Origin: an uncultured Roseburia sp.
GTDB taxonomy: Bacteria > Bacillota > Clostridia > Lachnospirales > Lachnospiraceae
Length of the DNA: 9,144 nucleotides
Assembly (NCBI GenBank): GCA_947384095.1
Contig: CANDFU010000042.1
Span: 1 to 9,144 of the forward strand
Reading direction: 5' to 3'
The position numbers were made by a program, and so were the translations under genes. This document shows positions 1-7,153 of this stretch, in pieces; the first letter of the stretch is position 1, and every line of letters starts with the position of its first letter. Under the pieces are notes generated by a model that saw nothing but the letters and a program-made list of their open reading frames with translations, was not told where the DNA came from and ran no database searches.

Positions 1-44
1 CATATGAATTATCAGCGTGGCCAGTAAAAGTAAAAGAGGTTTTT

Positions 45-1967
45 ATGGCAAAGAATACATCTTATGACGAAAACAGTATATCGGTGCTCGAGGGGCTGGA
101 GGCGGTCCGCAAGCGTCCCGGAATGTATATCGGGAGTGTTTCGCGCAAGGGCCTTAATCATCTGATCTATGAAATCGTGGACAATGCCGTGGACGAGCAT
201 CTTGCCGGGGCCTGTGATACGATTGCAGTGACGCTGGAGGCGGACGGTTCCTGCACGGTGGAGGACAACGGGAGGGGAGTACCGGTGGGAATGCATGCCA
301 AAGGCGTTCCGGCGGCCCGCATCGTCTATACGACGCTGCATGCCGGGGGAAAATTTGATGATTCTGCCTATAAGACCAGCGGCGGACTGCATGGCGTTGG
401 CTCGTCCGTCGTGAACGCGCTCTCGGTTTACCTTGACGTGGAGATCAGCCGGGACGGCTATGTGCACCACGACCGCTATGAGCGGGGCGTTCCGGTGGTC
501 GCTCTTTCGGACGGCCTGCTTCCGAAGATTGCAAAGACAAAAAAGACAGGGACAAAGGTGAATTTTCTGCCGGATCCGGAGATTTTTGAGAAAACGCGGT
601 TTAAGGAAGATGATGTCAAGAGCCGCATGCACGAGACGGCATACTTAAATCCGGAACTTACGATTATCTATGAGGATAAGCGGGGGGACATTCCGGAGCG
701 GATCGTCTATCACGAAGAAGAAGGAATCCGCGGTTTCGTAAAAGACATCAACAAGAGCAGCGAGACGCTGCACGACGTGGTGTATTTTAAGGGGGAAAAC
801 GAGGGGATTACCGTCGAGGCGGCGTTTCAGTACACAAATGAGTTTCATGAGAATATCCTTGGTTTCTGCAACAATATTTTTAACGCGGAGGGCGGCACGC
901 ACATCACCGGGTTTAAGACGGTGTTTACCACGGTCATCAATTCCTACGCGAGGGAGCTTGGCATATTAAAAGAAAAAGACGCCAATTTCACCGGGGCGGA
1001 CGTCAGAAACGGCATGACGGCGGTGATCTCGGTCAAGCATCCGGATCCAAGATTTGAGGGACAGACGAAGACGAAGCTGGATAACCAGGACGCGTCGAGG
1101 GCGGCGGCGAAAGTGACCGGAGATGAGATACAGCTTTTTTTTGACAAGAATCTGGAAACGTTAAAAACCGTGATTTCCTGTGCGGAAAAGGCTGCGAAGA
1201 TCCGTAAGACGGAGGAAAAGGCGAAGACGAATCTTTTGTCAAAGCAGAAGTTTTCGTTTGATTCAAACGGAAAGCTTGCGAACTGTGAGAGCAGAGACGC
1301 ATCGATCTGCGAGATTTTTATTGTGGAGGGGGATTCCGCCGGCGGTTCGGCGAAAACAGCGCGTGACCGCAATTTCCAGGCGATTCTGCCAATCCGCGGA
1401 AAAATATTAAACGTGGAGAAGGCCAGTATCGATAAGGTATTGGCGAACGCGGAGATCAAGACGATGATCAACGCATTCGGCTGTGGTTTTTCGGAAGGGT
1501 ACGGAAATGATTTTGATATCACGAAGCTGCGCTATGACAAGATTATTATTATGGCGGACGCCGACGTGGACGGCGCGCACATTTCCACGCTGCTGCTCAC
1601 GCTGTTTTACCGGTTCATGCCGCAGCTGATCTACGAGGGGCATGTCTATGTGGCGATGCCGCCGCTTTACAAGGCGATCCCGGCCAGGGGAGAGGAAGAG
1701 TATCTCTACGATGACGCGGCCCTCGAGCGTTACCGGAAGACGCACAAAGGGAAATTTACGCTGCAGCGCTACAAAGGGCTCGGCGAGATGGACGCCGGGC
1801 AGCTCTGGGAGACGACGCTCGATCCGGCGACGCGTATTTTAAAGCGGGTCGAGATCGAGGACGGGCGCATGGCCTCGGATATCACGGAGCTTCTGATGGG
1901 GAATGACGTACCGCCGCGCAAGACGTTTATCTATGAGCACGCGCAGGATGCCATGCTGGATGTTTAG
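45..1967 (+). CDS. parE: Type IIA DNA topoisomerase subunit B (topoisomerase IV ParE-like; GyrB family)
   Basis: This is the ATPase/TOPRIM subunit of a type IIA topoisomerase, which with the next gene product passes one DNA duplex through another to decatenate or relax DNA. The 640-residue length is normal for a Gram-positive GyrB/ParE. The GHKL ATPase domain shows catalytic Glu43, Asn47, the EDNGRGVP motif around Asp74 and the glycine-rich GGLHGVGSS lid at about 113-121. A transducer domain follows at about 225-395. The TOPRIM domain has EGDSAGGSA (428-436) and DADVDGAH (505-512), and the QRYKGLGEM motif is at 574-582. The usual LPGKL stretch before TOPRIM reads SNGKL here (407-411). The ATG at 45 is preceded by AAGAGG at 34-39. 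The next gene begins 8 nt after the stop. GyrB and ParE are hard to separate on this subunit; the ParE call rests mainly on its partner lacking a GyrA box. Confidence 0.9.
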   Translation: MAKNTSYDENSISVLEGLEAVRKRPGMYIGSVSRKGLNHLIYEIVDNAVDEHLAGACDTIAVTLEADGSCTVEDNGRGVPVGMHAKGVPAARIVYTTLHAGGKFDDSAYKTSGGLHGVGSSVVNALSVYLDVEISRDGYVHHDRYERGVPVVALSDGLLPKIAKTKKTGTKVNFLPDPEIFEKTRFKEDDVKSRMHETAYLNPELTIIYEDKRGDIPERIVYHEEEGIRGFVKDINKSSETLHDVVYFKGENEGITVEAAFQYTNEFHENILGFCNNIFNAEGGTHITGFKTVFTTVINSYARELGILKEKDANFTGADVRNGMTAVISVKHPDPRFEGQTKTKLDNQDASRAAAKVTGDEIQLFFDKNLETLKTVISCAEKAAKIRKTEEKAKTNLLSKQKFSFDSNGKLANCESRDASICEIFIVEGDSAGGSAKTARDRNFQAILPIRGKILNVEKASIDKVLANAEIKTMINAFGCGFSEGYGNDFDITKLRYDKIIIMADADVDGAHISTLLLTLFYRFMPQLIYEGHVYVAMPPLYKAIPARGEEEYLYDDAALERYRKTHKGKFTLQRYKGLGEMDAGQLWETTLDPATRILKRVEIEDGRMASDITELLMGNDVPPRKTFIYEHAQDAMLDV

Positions 1968-1975
1968 GAGAGATG

Positions 1976-4213
1976 ATGAGACAGGAAGAACAGATTATCC
2001 GCACGGAGTATTCCGAACTGATGCAGAAATCTTTTATTGACTATGCGATGAGCGTCATTATCGCCCGCGCCCTGCCGGATGTGCGGGACGGATTAAAACC
2101 GGTGCAGCGGCGCACGTTATATGACATGCATGAGCTGGGGATCCGCTACGACAGGCCGTACCGCAAGTGCGCGCGTATCGTCGGGGATACGATGGGCAAA
2201 TATCATCCGCACGGAGACAGTTCCATCTATGAGGCGCTGGTCGTGATGGCGCAGGATTTTAAGAAGGGGCTGCCGCTCGTGGACGGGCACGGAAATTTCG
2301 GTTCGATCGAGGGGGACGGCGCGGCGGCCATGCGCTACACTGAGGCGCGGCTGCAGAAGATTACGCAGGAGGCTTATCTGGCCGATCTCGATAAGGACGT
2401 CGTGGATTTTGTGCCGAATTTTGATGAGACGGAGAAGGAGCCCGCGGTGCTGCCGGTCAGGGTGCCCAATCTTCTGATCAATGGCGCGGAGGGGATTGCG
2501 GTCGGGATGACGACGAGCATTCCGCCGCACAATTTTTCCGAGGTGATCGACGGCGTGATCGCGTATATGAAAAACCCCGATATCAACACGGCGCAGATGA
2601 TGAAAGTGATTCCGGGGCCGGACTTTCCGACCGGGGGCATTATCGCGAACAAAGACGACCTCCTGGCCGTCTATTCGACCGGCATGGGAAAGATCAAGGT
2701 GCGCGGGAAAGTGGAGGTCGAGCACGGCAGGGGCGGGAGAGACCGTCTTGTGATCACCGAGATTCCGTACACGATGATCGGGGCCAATATCGGCAAGTTT
2801 TTAAACGATATCTATAATCTGGCGGAGACAAAAAAGACGAACGATATCGTTGATATCACAAATCAGTCTTCCAAAGAAGGAATCCGTATTGTGATCGAGC
2901 TGCGCAAGGGGGCGGATGTGGAAAATCTGACCAATCTGCTGTACAAAAAGACGAAGCTTGAGGACACGTTCGGCGTGAATATGCTGGCTGTTGTGGACGG
3001 GAGACCGGAGACAATGGGAATCGTACCGATCATCCGTCATCATGTGAAGTTTCAGTATGAGCTGGCCGGCAGAAAATACACGACACTGCTTGCCAGGGAA
3101 CGGGAAAAAAAGGAAGTCCAGGAAGGGCTGATCGCGGCCTGCGATGTGATTGATCTGATTATCGAGATTTTAAGGGGCAGTAAAAATATCAAAGAAGCGA
3201 AGGCATGCCTTGTGGAGGGCGATACGGGAAATATCCGGTTTAAGACCGCGAAGTCGGAAAAGGAAGCCGCGCAGCTCCGGTTTACGGAGCGCCAGGCGGA
3301 CGCCATCCTTGAAATGCGCCTTTACCGCCTGATCGGCCTTGAAATAGAAGCCCTTATGAAAGAGCATGAAAAAACGCTTGCCAATATTGCCAGATATGAG
3401 GATATTTTAGAAAACCGGTCCGTGATGGCAAAAGTCATCATAAAGGAGCTGGAGAGTTACCGGAAAGAGTACAAAAGACCCAGGAGGACGGCAATCGAGA
3501 ATCTGGAAGAAGTCGTCGTGCAGGAAAAGAAGATAGAGGAGATGGACGTCGTCTTTCTGATGGACCGCTTCGGTTATGCCAGGACAATCGAAATCTCTGC
3601 TTATGAGCGGAATAAAGAGGCGGCGGACGCGGAAAACCGCTATGTCCTGACATGTAAAAATACCGGAAAAATCTGTGTCTTTACCAACCGGGGGCAGATG
3701 CATCTGCTCAAAGTCATGGATCTCCCGTTCGGAAAGTTCCGTGACAAGGGAAAGCCGATCGATAATATCAGCAATTACAACAGCAGCGAGGAAAATGTGA
3801 TTTATGTCGCCGACTTAAGCGATATCGTGGACGCGAAGCTTTTATTCGGGACAAAGACGGCGATGCTGAAGATCGTATCCGGCGCGGAGTTTGACGTGGC
3901 AAAGCGCACGACGGCGGCGACGAAGCTTTCGGACAACGATGAAGTACTCCTGATTCAGAAGACGGACGGGACGGGGACGATTGTCATGCAGTCGGAAAAG
4001 GATCTGTTTTTGCGGATTGAGACGTCTGTGGTTCCGGAGAAAAAGAAGACGGCGGTCGGCGTGCGCGGGATGAAGCTGGCGGAGGGGGACGCGCTGGCGG
4101 CGGTTTATCTTCTCGCGGAAGGCGAAAGCCTGGATATCAGTGTGCGGGGAAAAGAGACGGCGCTTCACCGTCTGCGCGTGGGAAGCCGTGACACAAAGGG
4201 GACAAAACGATGA
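1976..4213 (+). CDS. parC: Type IIA DNA topoisomerase subunit A (topoisomerase IV ParC-like; GyrA family)
   Basis: This is the DNA-breaking subunit that pairs with the upstream B subunit. Numbered from the ATG at 1976 (745 residues), the winged-helix region has the active-site pair Arg120-Tyr121 in AAAMRYTEAR. The quinolone-pocket helix (KYHPHGDSSIYE) carries Ser82 and Glu86. Ser/Glu is the ParC-like pair (GyrA usually has Ser/Asp), with no resistance-type change at either position. The tower and coiled-coil region extends to about residue 490, followed by a beta-pinwheel C-terminal domain of roughly 240 residues. I find no QRRGGKG-like GyrA box there, which argues for topoisomerase IV rather than a supercoiling gyrase. 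The ATG at 1976 sits 5 nt after GGAG (1967-1970); the ATG at 1973 is also possible but lies only 2 nt from that site. The stop overlaps the next start in an ATGA junction, implying translational coupling. Confidence 0.9.
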   Translation: MRQEEQIIRTEYSELMQKSFIDYAMSVIIARALPDVRDGLKPVQRRTLYDMHELGIRYDRPYRKCARIVGDTMGKYHPHGDSSIYEALVVMAQDFKKGLPLVDGHGNFGSIEGDGAAAMRYTEARLQKITQEAYLADLDKDVVDFVPNFDETEKEPAVLPVRVPNLLINGAEGIAVGMTTSIPPHNFSEVIDGVIAYMKNPDINTAQMMKVIPGPDFPTGGIIANKDDLLAVYSTGMGKIKVRGKVEVEHGRGGRDRLVITEIPYTMIGANIGKFLNDIYNLAETKKTNDIVDITNQSSKEGIRIVIELRKGADVENLTNLLYKKTKLEDTFGVNMLAVVDGRPETMGIVPIIRHHVKFQYELAGRKYTTLLAREREKKEVQEGLIAACDVIDLIIEILRGSKNIKEAKACLVEGDTGNIRFKTAKSEKEAAQLRFTERQADAILEMRLYRLIGLEIEALMKEHEKTLANIARYEDILENRSVMAKVIIKELESYRKEYKRPRRTAIENLEEVVVQEKKIEEMDVVFLMDRFGYARTIEISAYERNKEAADAENRYVLTCKNTGKICVFTNRGQMHLLKVMDLPFGKFRDKGKPIDNISNYNSSEENVIYVADLSDIVDAKLLFGTKTAMLKIVSGAEFDVAKRTTAATKLSDNDEVLLIQKTDGTGTIVMQSEKDLFLRIETSVVPEKKKTAVGVRGMKLAEGDALAAVYLLAEGESLDISVRGKETALHRLRVGSRDTKGTKR

Positions 4214-4869
4214 AAGTGGTAATATTTGACCTGGATGGGACTATGATTGACTCGGAAGAGGGCATCACAAAGTGTGTCCAATATGCGCTGGACGCTTATG
4301 GCGTCCGGGAGCCGGATCTTAAGAAACTGCGGTGTTTTATCGGGCCGCCGCTGGAGCCGGTTTTCATGGAGCGGTACGGCATGACGGAAGAACAGGCGTG
4401 GCAGTCTGTATTAAAGTACCGGGAGCGGTTTGATGAAAAAGGCATTTTTGAGTGCCGGCTTTATGAGGGGGTGCGGGAAGCGGTGGCGCGTCTGAAAGAA
4501 AAGGGATATGTGCTCGCGCTGGCGTCCTCAAAGCCGGAAACGGCATGCAGAAGGATTCTCGCGCATTTTGGCCTGGACGTTTTTTTTGACGAAATTGCCG
4601 GCTCCACGCTGGACGGTTCCGTGAGTACAAAAGAAGAGGTGCTTCGCGAACTGTTCGGCAGGCTGGGAGACGGGATAAAGCGCAGAGAGATGTGTCTGGT
4701 CGGCGATACGAAATACGATGCGGCGGGGGCGATGGCTGCCGGAATCCGCTGCGTGGGTGTAAGTTATGGTTTTGGCACGAGAGAGGAGCTTCTTACAGCG
4801 GGAGCGGAGGCAGTGTGTTCCGATATCGGGGAAGTGGAGAGGTATATTGAAGAAGACAATCAGTTATAA
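4210..4869 (+). CDS. HAD-superfamily hydrolase, phosphoglycolate phosphatase/5'-nucleotidase-like
   Basis: A 219-residue cytosolic HAD phosphatase. Motif I is DLDGT with the nucleophile Asp7 and acid/base Asp9. The helical cap of about residues 15-90 contains the IGPPL sequence common in the PGP/nucleotidase-like subgroup. Motif II is LASS (103-107), the likely motif III lysine is Lys141 in the STKEEV stretch, and motif IV is GDTKYD with Asp166 and Asp170. All catalytic positions are intact, so it should dephosphorylate a small phosphorylated metabolite such as a nucleotide or phosphoglycolate; the substrate cannot be read from the sequence. Its ATG overlaps the parC stop by 4 nt and its 3' end overlaps the protease gene by 23 nt, so it is expressed with both. 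A housekeeping or damage-clearing role is possible but is inference only. Confidence 0.88.
   Translation: MKVVIFDLDGTMIDSEEGITKCVQYALDAYGVREPDLKKLRCFIGPPLEPVFMERYGMTEEQAWQSVLKYRERFDEKGIFECRLYEGVREAVARLKEKGYVLALASSKPETACRRILAHFGLDVFFDEIAGSTLDGSVSTKEEVLRELFGRLGDGIKRREMCLVGDTKYDAAGAMAAGIRCVGVSYGFGTREELLTAGAEAVCSDIGEVERYIEEDNQL
4836..4842 (+). promoter_or_regulatory. Ribosome binding site deciding a TTG start
   Basis: GGAGAGG lies inside the end of the HAD gene, 4 nt before a TTG codon at 4847. It supports TTG as the start of the CPBP protease gene. The upstream in-frame ATG at 4766 lies 104 nt inside the HAD gene and would add a charged, non-membrane leader. Confidence 0.65.
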
Positions 4870-5629
4870 AATCTGGCAGGTTTTTTATCCCATCGGAATT
4901 TACTATGTAGTATCCGCACTTATTTTTTTTGCACTGGAATCTATAATCGGAAGTTCGGATGAGACGTATATGCTGCGTCAGCTTCTCTGCGCCGCTGCGG
5001 CAATTCCGTTTCTGCTTTCCTTTTACCGGGAAGATGAAAAAATGGCAGTGGGCGTCGTGAAAAAAAAGACGGACGCGGCCGGCCTGCTGCTTGCCGCGTC
5101 GACGGCGGGCATATTCGGAATTGTGGTCAACAATGTCATTGCGATGACGCCGCTTATATACGTTTCGGCCGGGTTTTCGGCGGCAAACGAGGCTTTTTTC
5201 GGCGGCCGCGTTTTGTATGAGCTGCTCGGTTCCTGTTTTTTTATTCCGATTGCAGAGGAACTTTTGTTTCGCGGCGTGGTTTACGGGCGCTTGCGCGCCC
5301 TTGTGGGCGTGCGCCCTGCGCTTGCCGCTTCGGCCCTGCTGTTCGGGCTCGTACACGCCAATGTGGTGCAGTTTCTGTATGCCGGAATCATCGGGTTACT
5401 GCTGGCGTATCTGCTGGAACGGACGGGGAATTTCATGGCGCCTGTGCTGGGGCATATCGCGGCCAATCTGGCGGCGGTGGTAAGGCAGGAGACAGGGTGG
5501 CTTTCGTTTTCCTATGAGAGGACGGCGGCGGGAATCGGCTTTACTGTCGGAATGTGTGCGTCTGCCGCGGCGTTGTTTTTCCTTATTTTAAAAAGGACAA
5601 AAGGAGATGGAGGCGGTGAAAATGGCTGA
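4847..5629 (+). CDS. CPBP-family (CAAX protease/Abi) intramembrane metalloprotease
   Basis: A 260-residue polytopic membrane protein with the three motifs of the CPBP glutamic/metallo-protease family: EExxxR as Glu137-Glu138...Arg142, FxxxH as Phe166...His170, and HxxxN as His203...Asn207. Hydrophobic segments lie near residues 12-32, 45-60, 78-105, 125-140, 158-190 and 226-248. Bacterial members cleave membrane-embedded peptides or proteins, and several serve in bacteriocin immunity or peptide maturation. The substrate here is unknown and no obvious precursor peptide gene is adjacent. The TTG start at 4847 is chosen for its ribosome binding site and because the protein then begins MKKTISYKIW ahead of the first helix. 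It overlaps the HAD gene by 23 nt and the permease-like gene by 8 nt. The coding sequence contains an A AAA AAG heptamer followed by a GC-rich stem (5062-5100). Confidence 0.85.
   Translation: MKKTISYKIWQVFYPIGIYYVVSALIFFALESIIGSSDETYMLRQLLCAAAAIPFLLSFYREDEKMAVGVVKKKTDAAGLLLAASTAGIFGIVVNNVIAMTPLIYVSAGFSAANEAFFGGRVLYELLGSCFFIPIAEELLFRGVVYGRLRALVGVRPALAASALLFGLVHANVVQFLYAGIIGLLLAYLLERTGNFMAPVLGHIAANLAAVVRQETGWLSFSYERTAAGIGFTVGMCASAAALFFLILKRTKGDGGGENG
5062..5100 (+). other. Possible -1 frameshift signal: slippery heptamer plus GC stem
   Basis: The in-phase heptamer A AAA AAG (5062-5068) is followed after 3 nt by a perfect 8-bp inverted repeat, GACGCGGC (5072-5079) and GCCGCGTC (5093-5100), with a 13-nt loop. 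A -1 shift would end at the TGA at 5218-5220 and give a product of about 124 residues lacking the protease motifs. The same heptamer occurs elsewhere in this window by chance, so only the combination with the stem is suggestive. Confidence 0.25.
5285..5316 (+). repeat. Two adjacent GC-rich hairpins within the protease gene
   Basis: GGGCGC-TTGC-GCGCCC (5285-5300) is followed 4 nt later by GGGC-GTGC-GCCC (5305-5316). Both lie directly downstream of the EExxxR codons. There is no T-run after them, so they are not a terminator. Function is unknown and chance in GC-rich coding DNA is plausible. Confidence 0.4.
5609..5613 (+). promoter_or_regulatory. Ribosome binding site deciding the permease start
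   Basis: GGAGG lies 8 nt before the ATG at 5622. The earlier in-frame ATG at 5607 has GGAG ending immediately upstream (5603-5606), too close to serve it, so 5622 is preferred. Confidence 0.6.
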
Positions 5630-6464
5630 AATGAGACTGTTTCTGCAGGGATTCCGCTTTAAAATGGGAGAACAGAAGAATATAAAGTGTATTTTTGCGT
5701 TCCTGTTCTGTTTTCTGACGTTGTATGCGAGGGGGTTCCGCTTTGGGTATAAAATGGAGAGCTCCGCGCCGGAACTGTATCTGTGGATGCTGGGAGATAA
5801 GGCAAATTTTGTGTTTGTCCGGCTTGTGTTCCTGTTGTGGATTGTTCCAAAAGTCATCTTATCTGAAAGCGGGGACATTTATTTTTTCATGCACCGGAAA
5901 ACAAAAATGGATATATGGAAGTCAAACGTTTCATCTGTGCTGGCAATTACGCTGCTGTACGGCATGCTGTATGTGCTGATGGCCGTGCTGTTTTTTCTGT
6001 ATTGCCGGATGGACGGGGGAACGGTGTGGGATTACGCATTTGTGAGACAGTATTTTACCGATGTGTTTTCCGTACCCGGGATTCGTGTGGCAAAAGTCTG
6101 TATCGCGCTGTCTGTAAATGCGGCGGCCGGCCTGTTTTGTACCGGGCTCTTGTACTACCTGCTCCTGTTGCTTTCGCGCAGGCGGTGGCGGGCGGTGGCG
6201 GCGGCCGTATTGCTGACAGTGCTGGAAGCGGCGGCCTTGTATTTTGGGCCGGGATTGCTCCGGGGGCTTTTGTTTTCGGGAAATCTTCTGCCGCATGTTC
6301 ATGTTGTCTACTGGGGATGCGCCGTGTGCCTGTTTATTTTTTTCACCAGACGGGCGGCGGAGCGCACGGCCCCGCTTCTGAACGCCGAAACGGCTCTGAA
6401 AGAAATGGGTGGAGGAGAAGATGGAAAAACTGGTCGAGATAAAGAATGTCACGAAACATTTTGA
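5622..6464 (+). CDS. Six-helix membrane protein, ABC-2-type permease-like
   Basis: A 280-residue integral membrane protein with about six predicted helices near residues 21-38, 63-81, 104-128, 157-184, 190-208 and 226-242. Between helices 2 and 3 is a basic, amphipathic stretch (HRKTKMDIWKSN), as is typical of the cytoplasmic coupling region of ABC-2 exporters. There is no recognisable catalytic motif. The permease call rests on topology plus the ABC ATPase-like gene that overlaps its 3' end by 44 nt. Family members export peptides, drugs or lipids, but the cargo here is unknown. The tail beyond residue 245 is hydrophilic and its last 15 codons are shared out of frame with the next gene. An exact 10-bp tandem duplication lies at 6181-6200, at the helix 4/5 junction. 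A non-transport membrane partner of the protease remains possible. Confidence 0.6.
   Translation: MAEMRLFLQGFRFKMGEQKNIKCIFAFLFCFLTLYARGFRFGYKMESSAPELYLWMLGDKANFVFVRLVFLLWIVPKVILSESGDIYFFMHRKTKMDIWKSNVSSVLAITLLYGMLYVLMAVLFFLYCRMDGGTVWDYAFVRQYFTDVFSVPGIRVAKVCIALSVNAAAGLFCTGLLYYLLLLLSRRRWRAVAAAVLLTVLEAAALYFGPGLLRGLLFSGNLLPHVHVVYWGCAVCLFIFFTRRAAERTAPLLNAETALKEMGGGEDGKTGRDKECHETF
6181..6200 (+). repeat. Exact 10-bp tandem repeat in the permease-like gene
   Basis: GGCGGTGGCG occurs twice back to back, followed by GCGG. Because 10 is not a multiple of 3, the two copies are read in different frames (RRWR, then AVAAA), and loss or gain of one copy would frameshift the gene. Confidence 0.85.
6411..6417 (+). 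promoter_or_regulatory. Ribosome binding site deciding the ABC-like start
   Basis: GGAGGAG lies just before the ATG at 6421 (5 nt from GGAGG, 3 nt from the second GGAG). The in-frame GTG at 6409 lies upstream of this site and cannot use it, so 6421 is taken as the start. Confidence 0.7.
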
Positions 6465-7062
6465 CGGGAAAGTCATTTTTGACGATGTTTCTCTTACCAT
6501 TGAAAAAGGCAGTATTACAGGGCTGGTGGGGGAGAGCGGCAGCGGGGAAGCGTTGCTTTTAAAGATGATCTGCGGACTTACGGGGGCGGATGCGGGGCAT
6601 ATTTATGTGTCCGGCCGGCCGGTCTGTGAGGGGAGCTTCCCGGAATCGACGGGCATTATGCTGGATGAGACAAAACTGGACCCGTATCTGAGCGGATTCG
6701 ATACGCTTAGGAAGATTGCCGCGATCAATAACCGGATAAAATATAACGAGATTGATTATATGCTGCGGCTTGCCGATTTAAATCCGAAAAGCTGCAGGTC
6801 GGTGGGGAATTATACGGAAGGGATGAAGCGGCGGCTTAAGATGGCGATGGCGCTGCTTGAAAATCCCATCCTCGCGCTGCTTGAGAATCCGGTGTCGCAG
6901 ATGGATGAGGAGCGGGTTGCGGGAGTGTGGGAGATGCTCGGATTCAAGAACAAGGAATCCGGCGTGACGATGCTTCTGACCTGCAGGAACGCCGAAGAGA
7001 TTGCGGGATACTGTACGCATCTCTACCGGCTCTCCGAAGGCCGGATTGCGCCTGTTTTTTAA
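6421..7062 (+). CDS. Degenerate ABC ATPase-like protein (probable pseudo-ATPase)
   Basis: A 213-residue protein aligning by eye along its whole length with ATP-binding subunits of ABC-2/BcrA-type exporters. Retained are an aromatic A-loop residue (Phe14), the glycine pattern of Walker A (GESGSG, 37-42), a signature-like YTEGM (131-135) and the D-loop aspartate (Asp162). The catalytic residues are replaced. The Walker A Lys is Glu43 and the following Ser/Thr is Ala44. The Walker B Asp-Glu pair is Glu155-Asn156 (LALLENP), and the H-loop histidine is Arg189 (LLTCRN). The frame is uninterrupted with a good ribosome binding site, so it looks like a maintained protein that probably cannot hydrolyse ATP, not a decayed gene. 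It overlaps the permease-like gene by 44 nt and likely binds it as a regulatory or structural partner; that role is inference. No second ATPase gene is visible in the window. It is the last gene before the terminator. Confidence 0.82.
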   Translation: MEKLVEIKNVTKHFDGKVIFDDVSLTIEKGSITGLVGESGSGEALLLKMICGLTGADAGHIYVSGRPVCEGSFPESTGIMLDETKLDPYLSGFDTLRKIAAINNRIKYNEIDYMLRLADLNPKSCRSVGNYTEGMKRRLKMAMALLENPILALLENPVSQMDEERVAGVWEMLGFKNKESGVTMLLTCRNAEEIAGYCTHLYRLSEGRIAPVF

Positions 7063-7125
7063 TCCTGTGAAAGTTTGAAAACTTATAATTTTATGTGACA
7101 GTTGCAGTTTTTTACACTTTGTGGT

Positions 7126-7153
7126 AGACTATCCGCAAGGTAGTCTTATTTTT
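7126..7153 (+). terminator. Rho-independent terminator of the topoisomerase-ABC unit
   Basis: The stem AGACTA-(T)-CC pairs with GG-TAGTCT (7126-7134 with 7139-7146), with a single bulged T and a GCAA tetraloop. It is followed by TA and five Ts (7149-7153). It lies 63 nt after the pseudo-ATPase stop. There is no T-run on the other strand, so it acts in the + direction only. It should separate the upstream unit from recA. Confidence 0.8.

Noticed and set aside
1135..1142. T8 homopolymers (also at 4580-4587 and 4923-4930) as slippage switches
   Set aside because: They encode ordinary Phe-Phe codons in conserved or hydrophobic stretches and the frames are intact; nothing supports programmed slippage.
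4766..4846. ATG start at 4766 for the CPBP protease
   Set aside because: It lies deep in the HAD gene and adds a charged leader with no ribosome binding site; TTG at 4847 has GGAGAGG and places the first helix near the N-terminus.
7027..7060. Terminator formed by CCGGC/GCCGG or AGGC/GCCT before the T-run ending the pseudo-ATPase gene
   Set aside because: The first stem is too far from the T-run and the second is only 4 bp; the hairpin at 7126-7153 is stronger and correctly spaced.
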